DNA from: Myxococcus fulvus | GTDB lineage: Bacteria; Myxococcota; Myxococcia; Myxococcales; Myxococcaceae | DNA length: 64,000 nucleotides | Direction of reading: 5' to 3' | Assembly (NCBI RefSeq): GCF_900111765.1 | Contig: NZ_FOIB01000005.1 | Span: forward strand, 682,001-746,000 | Part shown: one piece after another, positions 17,825-26,295 of the stretch | How the letters are laid out: each line of letters starts with the position of its first letter | Position numbering within the stretch: the first letter of the stretch is position 1 | The notes under the pieces: model-generated | Told to the model about the DNA's origin: nothing | The model's database searches: none | What the model saw: the letters and a program-made list of their open reading frames with translations, nothing else | Program-made: the position numbers and the translations under genes

Positions 17825-19237
17825 TTACGGCGCGGGTTGGGCGGGTTCGGCGAGGGTTTCGACCGATTCGGCCTCGCGACTCAGGCGTCGTCGGGCCGCC
17901 TGCGCGGCGCTGGAACCCGGGGATTCCTGGATCACCTGCCGACACGCGGCCAACCCCTCGCGTCGGCGTCCCAGCGCGAGCTCGGCATCGCACAGCCGGT
18001 TGAGCAGGCCCATGCGCTCCGTCCCGGACGCCCCGGCGTTCAAGGCGAGGCTCAAAAGACCCGCCTCCCGGGCCCGGTCCCCTTCCCGGAACGCGGCTTC
18101 GGCCTTGAGGGACAGCTCCCGGACGGAGGGGCCCCGAGCCTTGTCCTCCTTCGCGGCCTCGGGAGCCGCCGAAGCGGCCTTGGGGCTCTTGGGCGGCATC
18201 ACCAGGGCCTCCTCCTGCGGCTTCGTCGGCGCCGGAGCCGCCCTGGAGGCGAGCGAACGTTCGATGGCGGAATCATCCTTGGGCGGTGCGGGCGGCGGCT
18301 GGGCGACGACAGCCTGGGGAAGCGGCTCCGCGGCGGACTCCATCGCCGGGGCACCTTCGGCCTCCTCCCAGGCGACGCCCGCCGACGACTCGTCGTCCAG
18401 GTCCGCGCGGGACTCCTTCTTCGCCGTGCTCGAGCCTCCGAGCCGAAGCGGCTCCCGGCGAGCCACCTTCCCCTGCGGCGCCTCCAGCTCGTCGCTCGCG
18501 GGGGCGCGCTTCTCCAGGGCCTTCGGCGCGGGCTTCGACGTGACGGGGAGCGAGGGGGCGCCCTTCGACTTGGACCTGGACGCCTCGCGGGGGCTCACCG
18601 AGCCGATTCCCCCCCCGCTGCCGTTCTGGTCCCAGTCCTCGGCGCGGCGGGCCACCTGGTTCTGCCCCTCACCGAACTCGTTGCGCTCCCGGGTCTCCTG
18701 CATGAGCTGGGCCTCCGCCAGCCCGGCCTCCCCATCGACGACCGGTGCCGAGTCCGCGTACGCGGCGGCCGCCGCGGCCGGAGCCGGGGCCATGCCCGCG
18801 GTGGGCGGCGGAGAGGCGTCCACGGAGGTGGGCTCCGCCTTCTTCACCTGGGCCTCCACCTGCCTCAGGTTGGGGCGGGTCAGCTCGGGCGAGACGGCCA
18901 TGAACGAGACGATGCCCAGCGTGCCCACCGACGCGAGCCCCACGACGGGCAAGAACCAGCGACGCCACCGGGACGGCTTCGGCTCGGGGCCCGCCGCGGC
19001 CCGGCGCGCGGACTGCTGCGCGTAGGCCAGCAGCGACTCCAGGCCCGCGTCGGGCGCTGGCTCCTCGGAGAGCTGCGACATGGTGACGCGCACGCCACGG
19101 ATGTCGTCCAGCGCCTGGGTGCAGCGCACGCAGCCCTGCAGGTGGGACTCCACCGCCTGGGCCTCGGTCGTGGAGAGCTCGCCGTAGGCGAAGTCGAGGA
19201 GCCGGTCCTCGTGAGCATGGAGGTTCTGCGGCTTCAT
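17825..19237 (-). CDS. Zinc-finger anti-sigma factor with long extracytoplasmic region
   Basis: A 470-residue protein. The N-terminal ZAS domain has H32-x3-C36-x2-C39 (SHLQGCVRC), which binds the cognate sigma. One membrane segment lies at about 93-115. A roughly 300-residue low-complexity Pro/Ala/Glu region leads to a C-terminal TPR-like helical pair (ALNAGASGTERMGLLNRLCDAELA). The ATG overlaps the stop of the ECF sigma gene by 4 bp, the usual sigma/anti-sigma coupling. The long outer part may sense envelope state or assembly of the adjacent Tad-like apparatus (inference). Confidence 0.88.
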   Translation of the reverse strand: MKPQNLHAHEDRLLDFAYGELSTTEAQAVESHLQGCVRCTQALDDIRGVRVTMSQLSEEPAPDAGLESLLAYAQQSARRAAAGPEPKPSRWRRWFLPVVGLASVGTLGIVSFMAVSPELTRPNLRQVEAQVKKAEPTSVDASPPPTAGMAPAPAAAAAAYADSAPVVDGEAGLAEAQLMQETRERNEFGEGQNQVARRAEDWDQNGSGGGIGSVSPREASRSKSKGAPSLPVTSKPAPKALEKRAPASDELEAPQGKVARREPLRLGGSSTAKKESRADLDDESSAGVAWEEAEGAPAMESAAEPLPQAVVAQPPPAPPKDDSAIERSLASRAAPAPTKPQEEALVMPPKSPKAASAAPEAAKEDKARGPSVRELSLKAEAAFREGDRAREAGLLSLALNAGASGTERMGLLNRLCDAELALGRRREGLAACRQVIQESPGSSAAQAARRRLSREAESVETLAEPAQPAP

Positions 19238-19863
19238 CCCACCACCGTCCTTCCATCCTCGACGAGGTCGCCATCCACGCCCAGCTCGGCCAACCGGCGA
19301 CGCAGGCCGTCCAGCGCGTAGCGCATCCGGCTCTTCACCGTGTTCTCCGAGACGCCCGTCACGTCGGCGATGTCCTTGAACGGGATGCCGCTGTACTCAC
19401 GCAGGATGAACACCTCGCGCTGCTCTTCCGGCAGCGCCGCCAGCGCGCGCTCCAACAGGGGCCGCAGCCGCGCGTTGTGCGCACCGCGCTCGGGACTGGC
19501 GCCACCGTCCGGCAGCGCGTCCGCGAGCGCCCGGCCGTCCTCGCCGTCCGCACCATTCACCGGTGCCTCCAGGGACGCGGCCTGGCGGTAGCTTTCTTTG
19601 CGCGCGCTGTCCACACAGAGGTTCCTCGCGATGGTGTAGACCCAGGTGGTGAATCGGGCCTTCGCCTGATACTCGCCGGCGCTGCGTACGACCTTCAGCC
19701 ACGTCTCCTGCAGCACGTCCTCCGCCCGCGCGCGTTGCCCGACGAAGCGCAGGATGAAGTTGAACACCGGTGTCCGATGCCTTCGCACCAACGCCTCGAA
19801 CGCACGAGCGTCCCCCGCCTGGAAGGCGAGCATCAGGCGCTCGTCTGAGGTCTCCGGTCCCAA
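19234..19863 (-). CDS. ECF-family RNA polymerase sigma factor
   Basis: A 209-residue protein with sigma-2 (about 20-90: FEALVRRHRTPVFNFILR, RAEDVLQETWLKV, ARFTTWVYTIARN) and sigma-4 (about 140-195: LPEEQREVFILREYSG then SENTVKSRMRYALDGLR). The linker is longer than usual. The only suitable start before sigma-2 is TTG at 19863; the next ATG would remove the first helix. It is coupled by ATGA overlap to its anti-sigma factor. I could not identify a target promoter with confidence. Confidence 0.92.
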   Translation of the reverse strand: MGPETSDERLMLAFQAGDARAFEALVRRHRTPVFNFILRFVGQRARAEDVLQETWLKVVRSAGEYQAKARFTTWVYTIARNLCVDSARKESYRQAASLEAPVNGADGEDGRALADALPDGGASPERGAHNARLRPLLERALAALPEEQREVFILREYSGIPFKDIADVTGVSENTVKSRMRYALDGLRRRLAELGVDGDLVEDGRTVVG

Positions 19864-19948
19864 CTCTCCCCCATCGCTCGTGGAGCCACGCTCACTTCCG
19901 GCCCACCCTCAACCCGTGCCGTCATAACGGACGACAGCGCGCGAGGGT

Positions 19949-20356
19949 CTAATCCGGTCGTGGTCTCCGGTAAGTGGCCAGAATGACAGGCAGCGCGACC
20001 CCTGTCACCAGTGCCGCCTGGGCCAGGAGCACTCCAGGCAGGGGCCGCTGGAGGTGGACGTGCAGCGACCGGGCGAGCGCCAGGCCCAGCAGGACGCCCG
20101 TCGCGGTGCGCACCGCGTTGGAGCCCGCCGCGGGTCGGAAGCGGCCCACCGCCCAGTCCACCAGCGCGGGCAGCGTGAGCAGCAGCACGACGGGCACATC
20201 CCAGGGCCAGCTCAGCGGCGCGCGCACCACGAACAGCGCCACCAGCGCGGCCAGCATCACCGGGTAGGTCCCCAGGCAGCGGGCACAGAGCCTCAACCCG
20301 CCGAAGAGGTACGTGCGGTTGTACTCATCCGGATGATGGTGACTGAGCCAGAACAC
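19949..20356 (-). CDS. DUF2085 family small membrane protein
   Basis: A 135-residue protein with a histidine-rich start (SHHHPDEYNRTY), a CARCLGTY motif characteristic of DUF2085, and three to four membrane helices. The function of the family is unknown; the Cys-x2-Cys and nearby histidines suggest metal binding. The start lies 32 bp inside the end of the upstream ABC ATPase gene, so it is probably on the same transcript. Confidence 0.8.
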   Translation of the reverse strand: MFWLSHHHPDEYNRTYLFGGLRLCARCLGTYPVMLAALVALFVVRAPLSWPWDVPVVLLLTLPALVDWAVGRFRPAAGSNAVRTATGVLLGLALARSLHVHLQRPLPGVLLAQAALVTGVALPVILATYRRPRPD

Positions 20357-21380
20357 CGTCGGTCCCTCCGGGAGGTGGAGTGGGAGAAGCCCGCCGGGAC
20401 TCGTCCTCCGCCAGGAAACACGCGGCGAAGTGACCCGAGTCCAGGGGATACAGCGGAGGCGACTCGCGTCGACACCGCTCGATGGCGTGGGGACATCTCG
20501 GATGGAACGTGCAGCCGGGAGGCGGCGCCAGCGGAGACGGCGGCTCCCCTGGGACCAACAGCCGCGTCCGCGTCCTCGACGGGTCCGGCACCGGCACCGC
20601 GGCGAGCAGCGCCTGGGTGTAGGGGTGGCGCGGTCGGCGATACAGCATGTCCGAAGGGGCCAGCTCGACGATGCGCCCCAGGTACATCACCGCCACGCGC
20701 GTGGACACGTGCTCGACGATGTTCAGGTCGTGCGCGATGAACACATAGGTGAGCCCGCGCTCGCGCTGCAGGTCCACCAGCAGGTTCACGATTTGCGCCT
20801 GGATGGAGACGTCCAGCGCGCTGATGGGCTCGTCGGCCACCACCAGGTCCGGGCGCAGCGCGATGGCCCGGGCGATTCCCAGCCGCTGTCGCTGCCCACC
20901 GGAGAACTCGTGGGGAAGCCGCCCCAAGGCCTCGCGAGGCAGGCCCATCGCGTCGAGCAGCGCGAGGACCTCGCGCTCCTTCTCTCCCGGACCGCGCGCC
21001 AGGCCGTGGATGTCGAAGGGCTCACCCAACAGCTCGCGCACCGTCATGCGCGGATTGAGTGAGGCATACGGGTCCTGGAAGACGAGCTGCATCCGGCGAC
21101 GCAGCGGCCTCAGTCTGCGCTGGGACAGGCCCGTGAGTTCCTGTCCGTCGAAGCGGATGGAGCCCGCGGTGGGCTCCACCAGTCGCAGGAGCGCGCGCCC
21201 CAGCGTGCTCTTCCCGCAGCCGCTCTCCCCCACCAGGCCCAGCGTCTCGCCACGGAAGACGTCCAGGCTGATGCCGTCCACCGCCTTCACCGCGCCGCGC
21301 TCGCGCTGGAACATGCCCGCGCGCATGGGGAAGTGCACCTGGACATCCCTCGCCTGGAGCAGCGGCTCGACGGGGCTCAT
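20325..21380 (-). CDS. Peptide/nickel-type ABC transporter ATPase (OppF/DppF-like)
   Basis: A 351-residue ATPase: Walker A GESGCGKST (about 51-59), signature FSGGQRQRLGIARA, Walker B LVVADEPISALD, and the C-terminal oligopeptide domain with four spaced cysteines (CTFHPRCPHAIERC then FAACF). Such ATPases power import of peptides or small solutes. The ATG at 21380 overlaps the stop of the OppD-like gene. No permease or binding-protein genes lie nearby, so the pair must serve permeases elsewhere. Confidence 0.92.
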   Translation of the reverse strand: MSPVEPLLQARDVQVHFPMRAGMFQRERGAVKAVDGISLDVFRGETLGLVGESGCGKSTLGRALLRLVEPTAGSIRFDGQELTGLSQRRLRPLRRRMQLVFQDPYASLNPRMTVRELLGEPFDIHGLARGPGEKEREVLALLDAMGLPREALGRLPHEFSGGQRQRLGIARAIALRPDLVVADEPISALDVSIQAQIVNLLVDLQRERGLTYVFIAHDLNIVEHVSTRVAVMYLGRIVELAPSDMLYRRPRHPYTQALLAAVPVPDPSRTRTRLLVPGEPPSPLAPPPGCTFHPRCPHAIERCRRESPPLYPLDSGHFAACFLAEDESRRASPTPPPGGTDGVLAQSPSSG

Positions 21381-22402
21381 GGCGCGGGCACCGGATGGTG
21401 GCAGGCCGCGCGCTGCGAGCCGCGCTTGAGCTCGAGCACCGGCGCCACGCGCGCGCACTCCTCGGTGGCCCGCTCACACCGCTCGCGGAAGGCGCAGCCG
21501 GAGGGAAGTCGTCCCAGCGCGGGCACCATGCCGGGGATGGCCCTCAGCCTCCGCCTGGGAGCGCGAGCATTCGCGTCGATTTCGCCGCCCAGCGCGGGCA
21601 GCGAGCGCAACAACCCCGCGGTGTACGGATGGGCCGGATGGGCGAACAGCTCGCGCACCGGGGCGTGCTCCACCACCTTCCCCGCGTACATCACCACCAC
21701 CGTGTCACAGCTCTCCGCGACGACGCCCAGGTCGTGGGTGATGAGCATCACCGCCATGCCGCGCTCGGCCTGCAGGCGCTTGAGCAGGTCGAGAATCTGG
21801 GCCTGGATGGTGACGTCCAGCGCGGTGGTGGGCTCGTCCGCGATGAGCAGCGACGGGTCGCACGCCAGCGCCATCGCGATCATCACCCGCTGCCGCATGC
21901 CGCCGGAGAGCTGATGGGGCCACGCATCCACACGCTCGCCGGGCGCGGGGATGCCCACCTGCCGCAGCATCTCCACCGCGCGCTCACGGGCCTGGGAGCG
22001 CGAGGCGCCCAGGTGCAGCCTCACGCCCTCCGAAATCTGCTCGCCCACCGTGAAGACGGGGTTGAGCGACGTCATCGGCTCCTGGAACACCATGGCCACG
22101 TGGCGTCCCCGCACGCGCCGCAGCTCCTCCTCCGGGAGCGTCAGCAGGTCGCGCCCCTCGAAGAGCACCTCGCCGCCCGCCACCCGCACGGGCGGCTGGG
22201 GCGCGAGTCGCAGCACGGACAGCGCGGTGAGGCTCTTGCCGCAGCCGCTCTCACCCACCACGCCCAGCGTGCCACCTGGAGGCAGCGCGAAGGACACACC
22301 GTCCACCGCGCGCACCGGACCTTCCTCCCGCGACAGCTCCACGGTGAGGCCCCGGACGTCCAGCAGGGGCCCCTCCGCCGAGGGCGACGCGACGGAGGTC
22401 AC
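21377..22402 (-). CDS. Peptide/nickel-type ABC transporter ATPase (OppD/DppD-like)
   Basis: A 341-residue ATPase: Walker A GESGCGKS (about 50-57), signature LSGGMRQRVMIAMA, Walker B LLIADEPTTALD, and a C-terminal oligopeptide domain with CAFRERCERATEEC and a later cysteine. It pairs with the OppF-like ATPase downstream. The start is GTG at 22402 overlapping the stop of the MshEN gene (GTGA). Substrate unknown. Confidence 0.92.
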   Translation of the reverse strand: MTSVASPSAEGPLLDVRGLTVELSREEGPVRAVDGVSFALPPGGTLGVVGESGCGKSLTALSVLRLAPQPPVRVAGGEVLFEGRDLLTLPEEELRRVRGRHVAMVFQEPMTSLNPVFTVGEQISEGVRLHLGASRSQARERAVEMLRQVGIPAPGERVDAWPHQLSGGMRQRVMIAMALACDPSLLIADEPTTALDVTIQAQILDLLKRLQAERGMAVMLITHDLGVVAESCDTVVVMYAGKVVEHAPVRELFAHPAHPYTAGLLRSLPALGGEIDANARAPRRRLRAIPGMVPALGRLPSGCAFRERCERATEECARVAPVLELKRGSQRAACHHPVPAP

Positions 22403-23379
22403 TTCTTCGCCAGCTCCTCCAGGAACTCCACCTCCTGGATGAGCCCCTTGCGGATGAGCAGGCGGATGAGGCTGGCCACCATGCGCGCGGGCTTCACCTT
22501 CTCCGTGTCCAGCACCGCCTCGTCGCCCCGCGACATGCGCTCCAGGTCATCCAGGATGGCCAGGTCGTCGTCGGAGAAGTCCGGCGTGGGCGTGAGCGCC
22601 AGCGCGGGCTGCGAGCCCTTCGCCGCGCCACCGAACATCACCACCGGGACGCGCGGCTTGCCGTCCTCGGCCTCGAGCACGGGAGGCGGCGGAGGCCGGG
22701 GCGGCGGCGGCTTCACGCCGAGCAGGTCATCCAGCGAATCGCCGCCGGCACCGCCAAGGGCCTCGGCCGGCGGAGGCGGCGGCGTCCCAGGACGACGGGC
22801 CGCGGGGGCGGCGGGGGGCGGTCTCGCTGCGGGGGGCTTCGGCGTCTCCGGCATCTCCCACTCCAGTGGCGTTCCCGCGGCCACGGGAAGAGGACCTGCG
22901 CCCTCCTCCTCGTACAGCGGCTCCGCCTCGACGATGTCCAGCGGCTCTCCCCTCGCCCGGGCCAGCGCGGTGTCCAGGTCGTCCGACGCGACGACGAAGA
23001 CCCGCACCTGCTTGCGGAGCTGGAAGCGCAGCTCATCCACCAACGTCAAATCCCCCGGGTCCTCCACGGCGACGTGGACGCGCTCGCTGCGGCCCTCCAC
23101 CTCCATCCGGAAGAGGAGCACCCGGTGCTCGGCCTGGAAGTCCAACGACACCAGCGACGACACCGCTGGCGCAATCTCATCCGGCAGCTCGATGAAGGGC
23201 AGCCCGTGCTGCACGGCCAGCGCCCGGGCGACATGGATGGGCGCGCACACGCCCTGCGCCACCAGCACCTCGCCCAGCCGCATGTTCCCCGGACCACCCT
23301 TCTGCCCGAGCGCCACCCTCACCTGCTCCGCCGTCACCACGCCCGACTCGACGAGCAGCTCGCCAATCTTCTTGCGCAT
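22399..23379 (-). CDS. Protein with degenerate tandem MshEN (type II secretion E, N-terminal) motifs, no ATPase
   Basis: A 326-residue protein. The N-terminus has two 24-residue MshEN-type motifs: KIGELLVESGVVTAEQVRVA and RLGEVLVAQGVCAPIHVARA, each expected to end in a Gln-type position. In MshE/GspE proteins this domain binds cyclic di-GMP. The spacer is about 7 residues, longer than the canonical 5. The middle is a Pro-rich linker, and the C-terminus is a helical domain (MVASLIRLLIRKGLIQEVEFLE). There is no ATPase domain. It is coupled to the OppD-like gene and lies 9 bp from a second MshEN gene. Confidence 0.8.
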   Translation of the reverse strand: MRKKIGELLVESGVVTAEQVRVALGQKGGPGNMRLGEVLVAQGVCAPIHVARALAVQHGLPFIELPDEIAPAVSSLVSLDFQAEHRVLLFRMEVEGRSERVHVAVEDPGDLTLVDELRFQLRKQVRVFVVASDDLDTALARARGEPLDIVEAEPLYEEEGAGPLPVAAGTPLEWEMPETPKPPAARPPPAAPAARRPGTPPPPPAEALGGAGGDSLDDLLGVKPPPPRPPPPPVLEAEDGKPRVPVVMFGGAAKGSQPALALTPTPDFSDDDLAILDDLERMSRGDEAVLDTEKVKPARMVASLIRLLIRKGLIQEVEFLEELAKK

Positions 23380-23388
23380 AAGGCAGAG

Positions 23389-24150
23389 CTACCGCTTGAC
23401 CTTCGCGAGGTACTCATCGCGGGAGAAGACGTTCTTCTCGATGAGCAGCTCCACCATCGCCTTCAGGGCCGCCACCTCCTTGCGCTGCACCTCCTCCACG
23501 CTGCGCAGGAGGTCCGCCGGGGTGCCACCACCCGACGCGGCGCGAGGGGCCTCCGCCACCGGCGGCGCGGGGCGCGCGGCGGGAGCGGGCTTGGGCGCCG
23601 GAGCCGAGGCGACAGCGGCCGCCGCCGGGTCCAGGTCCTTGAGGTTCTTCACCACCGTGCGGCCCTGGGCGTCCACCACCTTGAAGTTGGTGTCCGCGTC
23701 CTCCAGCTCCATGTTCTGCTCGTACATGCGAGCAAACGCCCGGGCGATGGAGGTACGGCCGGCGACGTTGGGGATGATGCGGCACTTCGTCACGGCGCGC
23801 AGCTCGTCGAGCATCCGCACGTTGAGCGGATCCGACATCGCCACCACCAGCGTCTTGCCCTCGTCGCGAAGCTGCAGCGGCAGCACGGAGAAGTCGCGCG
23901 CCGTCTGCGCCGGAATCTTCGCCTTCACGTGCGGCGCGACCACCTGCACCGCGTCCAGGTTGACCGCCGGCATGCCGAGCTGCTTGGACAGCGCCCGCAC
24001 CAGGATGTCCTCGGAGACGAGGCTCATCCGCACCAGGATTTCGCCGAGCTTGCCGCCCCACTTCGCCTGTTCGGCGAGCGCGGCCTTGAGCTGGCTCTCC
24101 TGGAGCACATTCGCCTTGATCAGCAATTCTCCAAGCTTGATCTGTGCCAT
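23389..24150 (-). CDS. Stand-alone MshEN-domain protein, candidate c-di-GMP receptor
   Basis: A 253-residue protein beginning with two MshEN motifs separated by exactly five residues: KLGELLIKANVLQESQLKAA...Q, AKWGG, KLGEILVRMSLVSEDILVRA...Q. This matches the published MshEN ligand-binding layout except that lysine replaces arginine at the first position of each motif. A second globular section follows (TLVVAMSDPLNVRMLDEL, as in GspE N-terminal regions), then an Ala/Pro linker and a C-terminal helical hairpin similar to that of the neighbour. No ATPase. Confidence 0.83.
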   Translation of the reverse strand: MAQIKLGELLIKANVLQESQLKAALAEQAKWGGKLGEILVRMSLVSEDILVRALSKQLGMPAVNLDAVQVVAPHVKAKIPAQTARDFSVLPLQLRDEGKTLVVAMSDPLNVRMLDELRAVTKCRIIPNVAGRTSIARAFARMYEQNMELEDADTNFKVVDAQGRTVVKNLKDLDPAAAAVASAPAPKPAPAARPAPPVAEAPRAASGGGTPADLLRSVEEVQRKEVAALKAMVELLIEKNVFSRDEYLAKVKR

Positions 24151-24210
24151 GTCGTGGGGGCCACTCTACCCGAGTCCAGCCGTCGCGCTTCTTCTTCCGT
24201 GCCTGGCCGG

Positions 24211-25041
24211 TCAGGAACCCGGCGCCGGGGGTACCGGCGACTCGGGGGGACCGACGGGCTGCTCACGCCCGGAGTCATCCACCTCGACGACCTTGGCCCC
24301 CTCCGGCGGGGTCAGCTCGTAGAGCGTCAGGTCCGGGCGGGCGTTGAGCTTGATCTGCTGGTAGCGCACCTGGAGCTTCGTCTGAGCCTGCTTCGCCTCC
24401 AGCTCCACCTTGCCCGGGAAGATGAGCCCGCCCTGCTCCAGGAAGTCGTCGAACGCCAGGTCGTACCCCGGCACGCCCCGCACCTGGCTGCGCACCACGC
24501 GCAAGTACTTGGGGTGAACCTGTAGCACCTGGGTGGCGGCCCCCCGGTGGAGCGTGAGCACGTAGACGCCCTCCTTCGTGTCCAGCTCCAGCGTCTTGCG
24601 CTCGGGCGGGATGAGGGGCACCTGGCCCAGGAGGATGGCCACCAGCTCCTCGCCCGGCAGGACGACGGGGAGGAAGCGTGAGACGTTCTCCGGGCTCGCC
24701 GGCCCCTGGTACCAGGTATGCGTCTGGGCCTGGTACAGGCCGAAGCGCGAGCCGTCCCCCACCAGGGAGGCGAGGGGCCGGTTGAAGAAGTCGAACGTCT
24801 CCAGGTGCAGGAAGGCCGGCCGGGTGACGGCGAGGAACATGCCGATGGTGCCGCTCTGCTGCGGGGACTCGACGCGCAGCTTCGCGTCCCCCTCGAGCGT
24901 CACGACGTTCTCCTGGTTCGCCCGGACGCGCTCGTAGACGACCTCCGCGTCGGTGAGCTGGCCCTCGGGGCCGAACTCGATGCGCTTGGGGCAACCCGAA
25001 CAGAGCACTACCAGGAAGATTGCGGCGGCTGCGCGGTTCAT
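24211..25041 (-). CDS. LolB-like / DUF4292-type outer-membrane lipoprotein
   Basis: A 276-residue lipoprotein. The signal ends LCSGC (Cys at about residue 17; the -3 position is an unusual Cys). The mature protein is beta-rich with VTLEGDAKLRVESPQQSG, then GMFLAVTRPAFLHLETFDF, the half-barrel pattern of LolA/LolB-like proteins that handle lipoproteins or other hydrophobic ligands. The C-terminal 35 residues are Pro-rich. It is divergent from the ExbB gene (starts 43 bp apart) and 60 bp upstream of the MshEN pair. Confidence 0.75.
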   Translation of the reverse strand: MNRAAAAIFLVVLCSGCPKRIEFGPEGQLTDAEVVYERVRANQENVVTLEGDAKLRVESPQQSGTIGMFLAVTRPAFLHLETFDFFNRPLASLVGDGSRFGLYQAQTHTWYQGPASPENVSRFLPVVLPGEELVAILLGQVPLIPPERKTLELDTKEGVYVLTLHRGAATQVLQVHPKYLRVVRSQVRGVPGYDLAFDDFLEQGGLIFPGKVELEAKQAQTKLQVRYQQIKLNARPDLTLYELTPPEGAKVVEVDDSGREQPVGPPESPVPPAPGS

Positions 25042-25084
25042 ATGTCCTAGTCTGGGCCATGGCGCCCTGCCGGGTCACCCACCA

Positions 25085-25804
25085 ATGAGCCTGAACGACA
25101 TCCTGCATTACCTCCGCCTGGGCGGAGTCACCCTGGCCCTGCTGCTATTGGCCTCCGTCGCCGCGCTCGTCGTGGCCGTCGAGCGCATCATCGCCCTCTG
25201 GGGGGTGAGCGAGCGCTCGCGCCTGCTGGGCGAGGCGGTCAGCAAGCACCTGCTCCGCGGCGACGTGGTCGCGGCCCGCACCGCCGCCGAGCGCTCCGAC
25301 GCCGTGGCCGCCGACATCTTCCTCGCGGGCTTCGACCGCTGGGAGCGCAGCCGGGGCTCGGGCGGCGCGGGCGTGGAGGCCGCCGTGGAGCGCGAGCGCG
25401 CGCAGGTGGGCCTCAAGCTGCGGCGCAACCTGTGGATCCTCGCCACCATCGGCTCGATTACGCCCTTCGTGGGCTTGTTCGGCACCGTGGCGGGCATCAT
25501 GCGCTCGTTCAAGGACCTGGGCCTGGACGTGGAGGCGGGCGGCACCGGCGGCAGCGCCGCGGTGATGACCGGCATCTCCGAGGCGCTCGTGGCCACCGCC
25601 GTCGGCATCCTCGTCGCCGTGCAGGCCATGGTCTTCTACAACTACTTCCAGGCCCGCCTGTCGCGCGTGCTGGTGGAGCTGCGGCTGATGGGCGACGAGT
25701 TCGCGGAGCTGCTCAAGGAACGCGCCGCGGGAGGACCTCCTCCGGAGCCCGCGCCTCGCCCCGACGCCCCGGCCACTCCCCGCGCCGACTCGCAGCCGGC
25801 CTGA
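25085..25804 (+). CDS. MotA/TolQ/ExbB proton-channel family protein
   Basis: A 239-residue protein with three membrane helices: about 17-37, 120-145 and 165-195. The conserved core NLWILATIGSITPFVGLFGT and the third helix SEALVATAVGILVAVQAMVF are typical of ExbB/TolQ. It forms the channel of a proton-driven motor with ExbD-type partners. The ATG at 25085 starts exactly at the first helix region. ExbD follows 19 bp downstream. No TonB or TolA gene is adjacent. Confidence 0.92.
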   Translation: MSLNDILHYLRLGGVTLALLLLASVAALVVAVERIIALWGVSERSRLLGEAVSKHLLRGDVVAARTAAERSDAVAADIFLAGFDRWERSRGSGGAGVEAAVERERAQVGLKLRRNLWILATIGSITPFVGLFGTVAGIMRSFKDLGLDVEAGGTGGSAAVMTGISEALVATAVGILVAVQAMVFYNYFQARLSRVLVELRLMGDEFAELLKERAAGGPPPEPAPRPDAPATPRADSQPA

Positions 25805-25823
25805 CGCCCGGAAGGAACGCACC

Positions 25824-26273
25824 ATGGCCATGGGCAAGACACCGGGGTCCGACGACGGCGATGAAGGCGTCTTCGCGGAGATAAACATCACCCCGCTCAC
25901 CGACATCTTCCTCGTGCTGCTCATCATCTTCATGGTGACCAGCTCGGTCATCGTCCAGCAGGGCCCGGGAGGCGGCGCCAAGGCGGGCCTCAAGGTGAAC
26001 CTGCCCAAGGGCGGCGCGGCCGACGTCACCGCGAAGACGACGGACCTGTCGGTGGCGGTGCTCGCCGACGGCCGCTTCGTGCTCGCCGGCAACGTCATCA
26101 GCCAGGAGGAGCTGCAGAAAGCCTTCGACGAGGCCAAGGTGAAGGACCCGGACACCGTCGTCATCGTCCAGGCCGACGAGGGCGTGCCCCACGGCACCGT
26201 CGTCCAGGTGATGGAGCTGGCGAAGAAGGCCGGCCTGGGTCAGCTCGCCATCGGCGTGCGCGAGGGCGACTGA
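25824..26273 (+). CDS. ExbD/TolR family biopolymer transport protein
   Basis: A 149-residue protein: short cytoplasmic N-terminus, one membrane helix with INITPLTDIFLVLLIIFMVT, where the aspartate is the conserved proton-carrying residue, and a periplasmic domain. It pairs with the ExbB-like protein upstream (19 bp). Followed by two strong hairpins, so the pair forms a two-gene operon. Which outer-membrane or envelope process it energises is not visible. Confidence 0.92.
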   Translation: MAMGKTPGSDDGDEGVFAEINITPLTDIFLVLLIIFMVTSSVIVQQGPGGGAKAGLKVNLPKGGAADVTAKTTDLSVAVLADGRFVLAGNVISQEELQKAFDEAKVKDPDTVVIVQADEGVPHGTVVQVMELAKKAGLGQLAIGVREGD

Positions 26274-26295
26274 CGCTCCAGTCCGCGGCACACCG

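Noticed and set aside
14669..19321. A 1550-codon open frame on the plus strand
   Set aside because: It is antisense to the pseudopilin and anti-sigma genes. Its Arg/His/Val-rich composition is the usual shadow of high-GC genes, and no domain is visible.
20325..22402. A complete peptide transport operon
   Set aside because: Only the two ATPases are present. There are no permease or solute-binding genes in either direction.
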